From positions 52,747,837 through 52,811,836 of the forward strand of contig NC_058417.1 in NCBI RefSeq assembly GCF_002201575.2: a DNA stretch of 64,000 nt, given 5' to 3'. Below the pieces are notes generated by a model. It worked only from the letters and a program-made list of their open reading frames with translations, had not been told where the DNA came from and made no database searches. This stretch comes from Neomonachus schauinslandi. Taxonomy: Eukaryota; Chordata; Mammalia; Carnivora; Phocidae. This document shows, in pieces, positions 62,695-64,000 of this stretch. A program made the position numbers and the translations under genes. How positions within the stretch are numbered: position 1 is the first letter of the stretch; every line of letters begins with the position of its first letter.

Positions 62695-62750
62695 TGAGTG
62701 CGTGACACTTAGTAGATTCTCAATATATTTGCCAAATGAATGAACCAAAG
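62695..62750 (-). repeat. L2 3' terminal fragment
   Basis: gtgcgtgacacttagtagat, tctcaatatatttgccaaat, gaatgaa resembles the L2 end (gcctggcacatagtaggtgctcaataaatatttgttgaatgaa). Confidence 0.5.
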
Positions 62751-63305
62751 TGTATTCTTGGAACATGCTCTTTATCTTGGAAGGAAGTGGGCAGGGGAGT
62801 CAGTGCCGAGAAATCTCACTGTCCAGTTGAACCCATGAGTGGTGCTCTCTACCACTCTGGCCGCCATATTGTAGGAACCCCAGGGCTGTGGATTGGGGTG
62901 GGGACACAGGCATACTCAGAACTCCATCTGTTTCCTTCTTCTAGTTCCAGCAATGGAATCCAATGTGTTACAGAATCCAGAATGTGGTGAGAAACCAGGA
63001 GGTGTGGGCTCTGGTTTGGCATACCGCCCACCCACTGTCCCACTCAGACCTCCGCCAGCAGGGAGCCGGCAGGGATAGTGGTCTCAGCCCGAGCCTTCAC
63101 CCTGGTTACGTCTCCTTCCTAGTCCCCGGGTCACACTAACACACTTTGCTCCCTCCTGAAGTTCTAACCTCTGTGTCAAGCCTCCAGCAAGAGGTGTTCG
63201 TCTCTCTCAATAGCAGTTCTCCAACCCGCCCCAAGTTGGGAATGGATGGGGGAGAGAAAGGGTGGATCTTGAATGTTTGGGGAGAGGGAGGACGGAGGAC
63301 AAAAC
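62751..63305. other. Unique stretch, nothing recognised
   Basis: No gene or repeat recognised. Possible YY1-type string ggccgccatattgtagg at 62860-62876. Confidence 0.4.
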
Positions 63306-63690
63306 ACAGAAATTCATAAAGGAAAGCAATTATATTGAAGCACGGCTATCAAAGTATTAAAAAAAATCTGTAGCAATTTGTAGTTTAAAAGCCGAATACA
63401 TGGTAATTCAGGTGCTCTTTTATTAACACATTAAAAAACAAGATCTAGCTACAGGGCTAATAAGTACCATAATTTCAAAGTAGTGATGAGCATAAGCAAT
63501 ATTTTGAGATATCTGCCAAACTGTAATATGATATGAAAATATCTGTGTTTTCTGTTGGTGCAAAAGTCTTAAAGTGCTGCTGGTGTTCTGTGGTTTGTCA
63601 CCTATATTCATAATTAAAGGAAACGATACATTTTATTTAACGTTAATGGAAATAAGGATGTATTTTTTCCCCCACTCAAATTCACAGACC
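63306..63690. promoter_or_regulatory. Candidate conserved noncoding element
   Basis: About 380 bases of repeat-free AT-rich DNA: aattcataaaggaaagcaat, cacggctatcaaagtattaa, gcaatttgtagtttaaaagc, catggtaattcaggtgctct, agctacagggctaataagta, caaagtagtgatgagcataa, tcttaaagtgctgctggtgt, ttcataattaaagg. TCAAAG (TCF/LEF), CAGGTG (E-box) and TAATTA-like cores are interspersed. No long frame. Confidence 0.42.
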
Positions 63691-64000
63691 CCTGAATTCT
63701 ATCGAGGGCCCCAGGATACAAGCCCATATCAGGTGGGTGGATCTTTTGCAGTCGGGCACACGGGATCTGTTGTGCTAAGTCCCAGGTTCATCAGAGAGAG
63801 CCCCCGTAGCCTTGGGTGGCCCCAGGAGGTATGGGCAGGGCTGGAATGATAACAATCCCCATCATGGAAGAATGAATAAACTCTCCAGGCTATGGTTTAC
63901 CTGCTCGATTCAAAATAGTTGTCAAGCACCTGAGGATAAAGGCACCACCTGCTCGGAGCTCCAGTCTATCCCCAGCAGAATAAAAGTCTCTTCTCATAAA
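63691..64000. other. Unique stretch at window end, nothing recognised
   Basis: A 91-codon frame (63574-63849) covers part of it without a domain. No repeat recognised. Confidence 0.4.

Overview
This window is a piece of mammalian nuclear genome. I see no supportable protein-coding gene, tRNA, rRNA or other RNA gene in it. The organism is a carnivoran. At least thirteen copies of the tRNA-Lys-derived Can-SINE occur, with heads of the type cctgggtggctcag, an (AAAT)n/poly-A tail and target-site duplications. The body sequence (heads reading gtctgccttcggctcagg; middle reading ctccctgctc) fits the non-canid caniform type, so an arctoid (bear, seal/walrus or weasel-like animal) is most likely. That last step rests on remembered family consensus sequences, not a search.

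Layout. 1-7.6 kb is GC-rich, mostly unique, with a good CTCF-like motif (857-873), a CpG-rich block with a perfect CRE (1436-1860) and several MIR remnants. 8.3-8.8 kb is an AT-rich block that looks like a conserved noncoding element. 9.7-17.5 kb is repeat-rich: LTR remnants, an L2 fragment holding two nested SINEs, MIRs and an AT-rich palindromic tract. 17.5-34 kb is mainly unique sequence with MER5A, MIR, L1, LTR and SINE islands. 34.2-35.2 kb is an L1 3' end carrying two SINEs. 35.5-39.3 kb alternates candidate conserved elements with L2 and LTR remnants. 39.9-43.9 kb is the structurally most unusual part (next paragraph). 45-62 kb is a dense field of MER5A, MER20, L1, L2, MaLR and MIR remnants between a few candidate conserved blocks, plus a CpG-rich coding-like stretch on the minus strand at 58.3-59.0 kb. 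62.5-63.7 kb holds two further AT-rich, homeodomain-site-rich blocks.

The strongest unusual signal is an inverted duplication: 40977-41249 and 43645-43917 are 273-base reverse-complement arms differing at only two adjacent bases, flanking about 2.4 kb that contains an old, decayed L1 with three SINEs. The two differences look like independent decay of one ancestral CpG. A second, older inverted pair (39928-40132 against 41551-41757) lies in the same 4 kb, with its second copy sitting inside the L1. Such similarity among arms next to very old repeats implies recent duplication, gene conversion or an assembly error.

Overall the window reads as an intergenic or large intronic region, possibly a regulatory landscape of a developmental gene, judged only from composition and homeodomain-like sites. 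I could not identify the neighbouring gene. Repeat subfamily names and boundaries are by eye.
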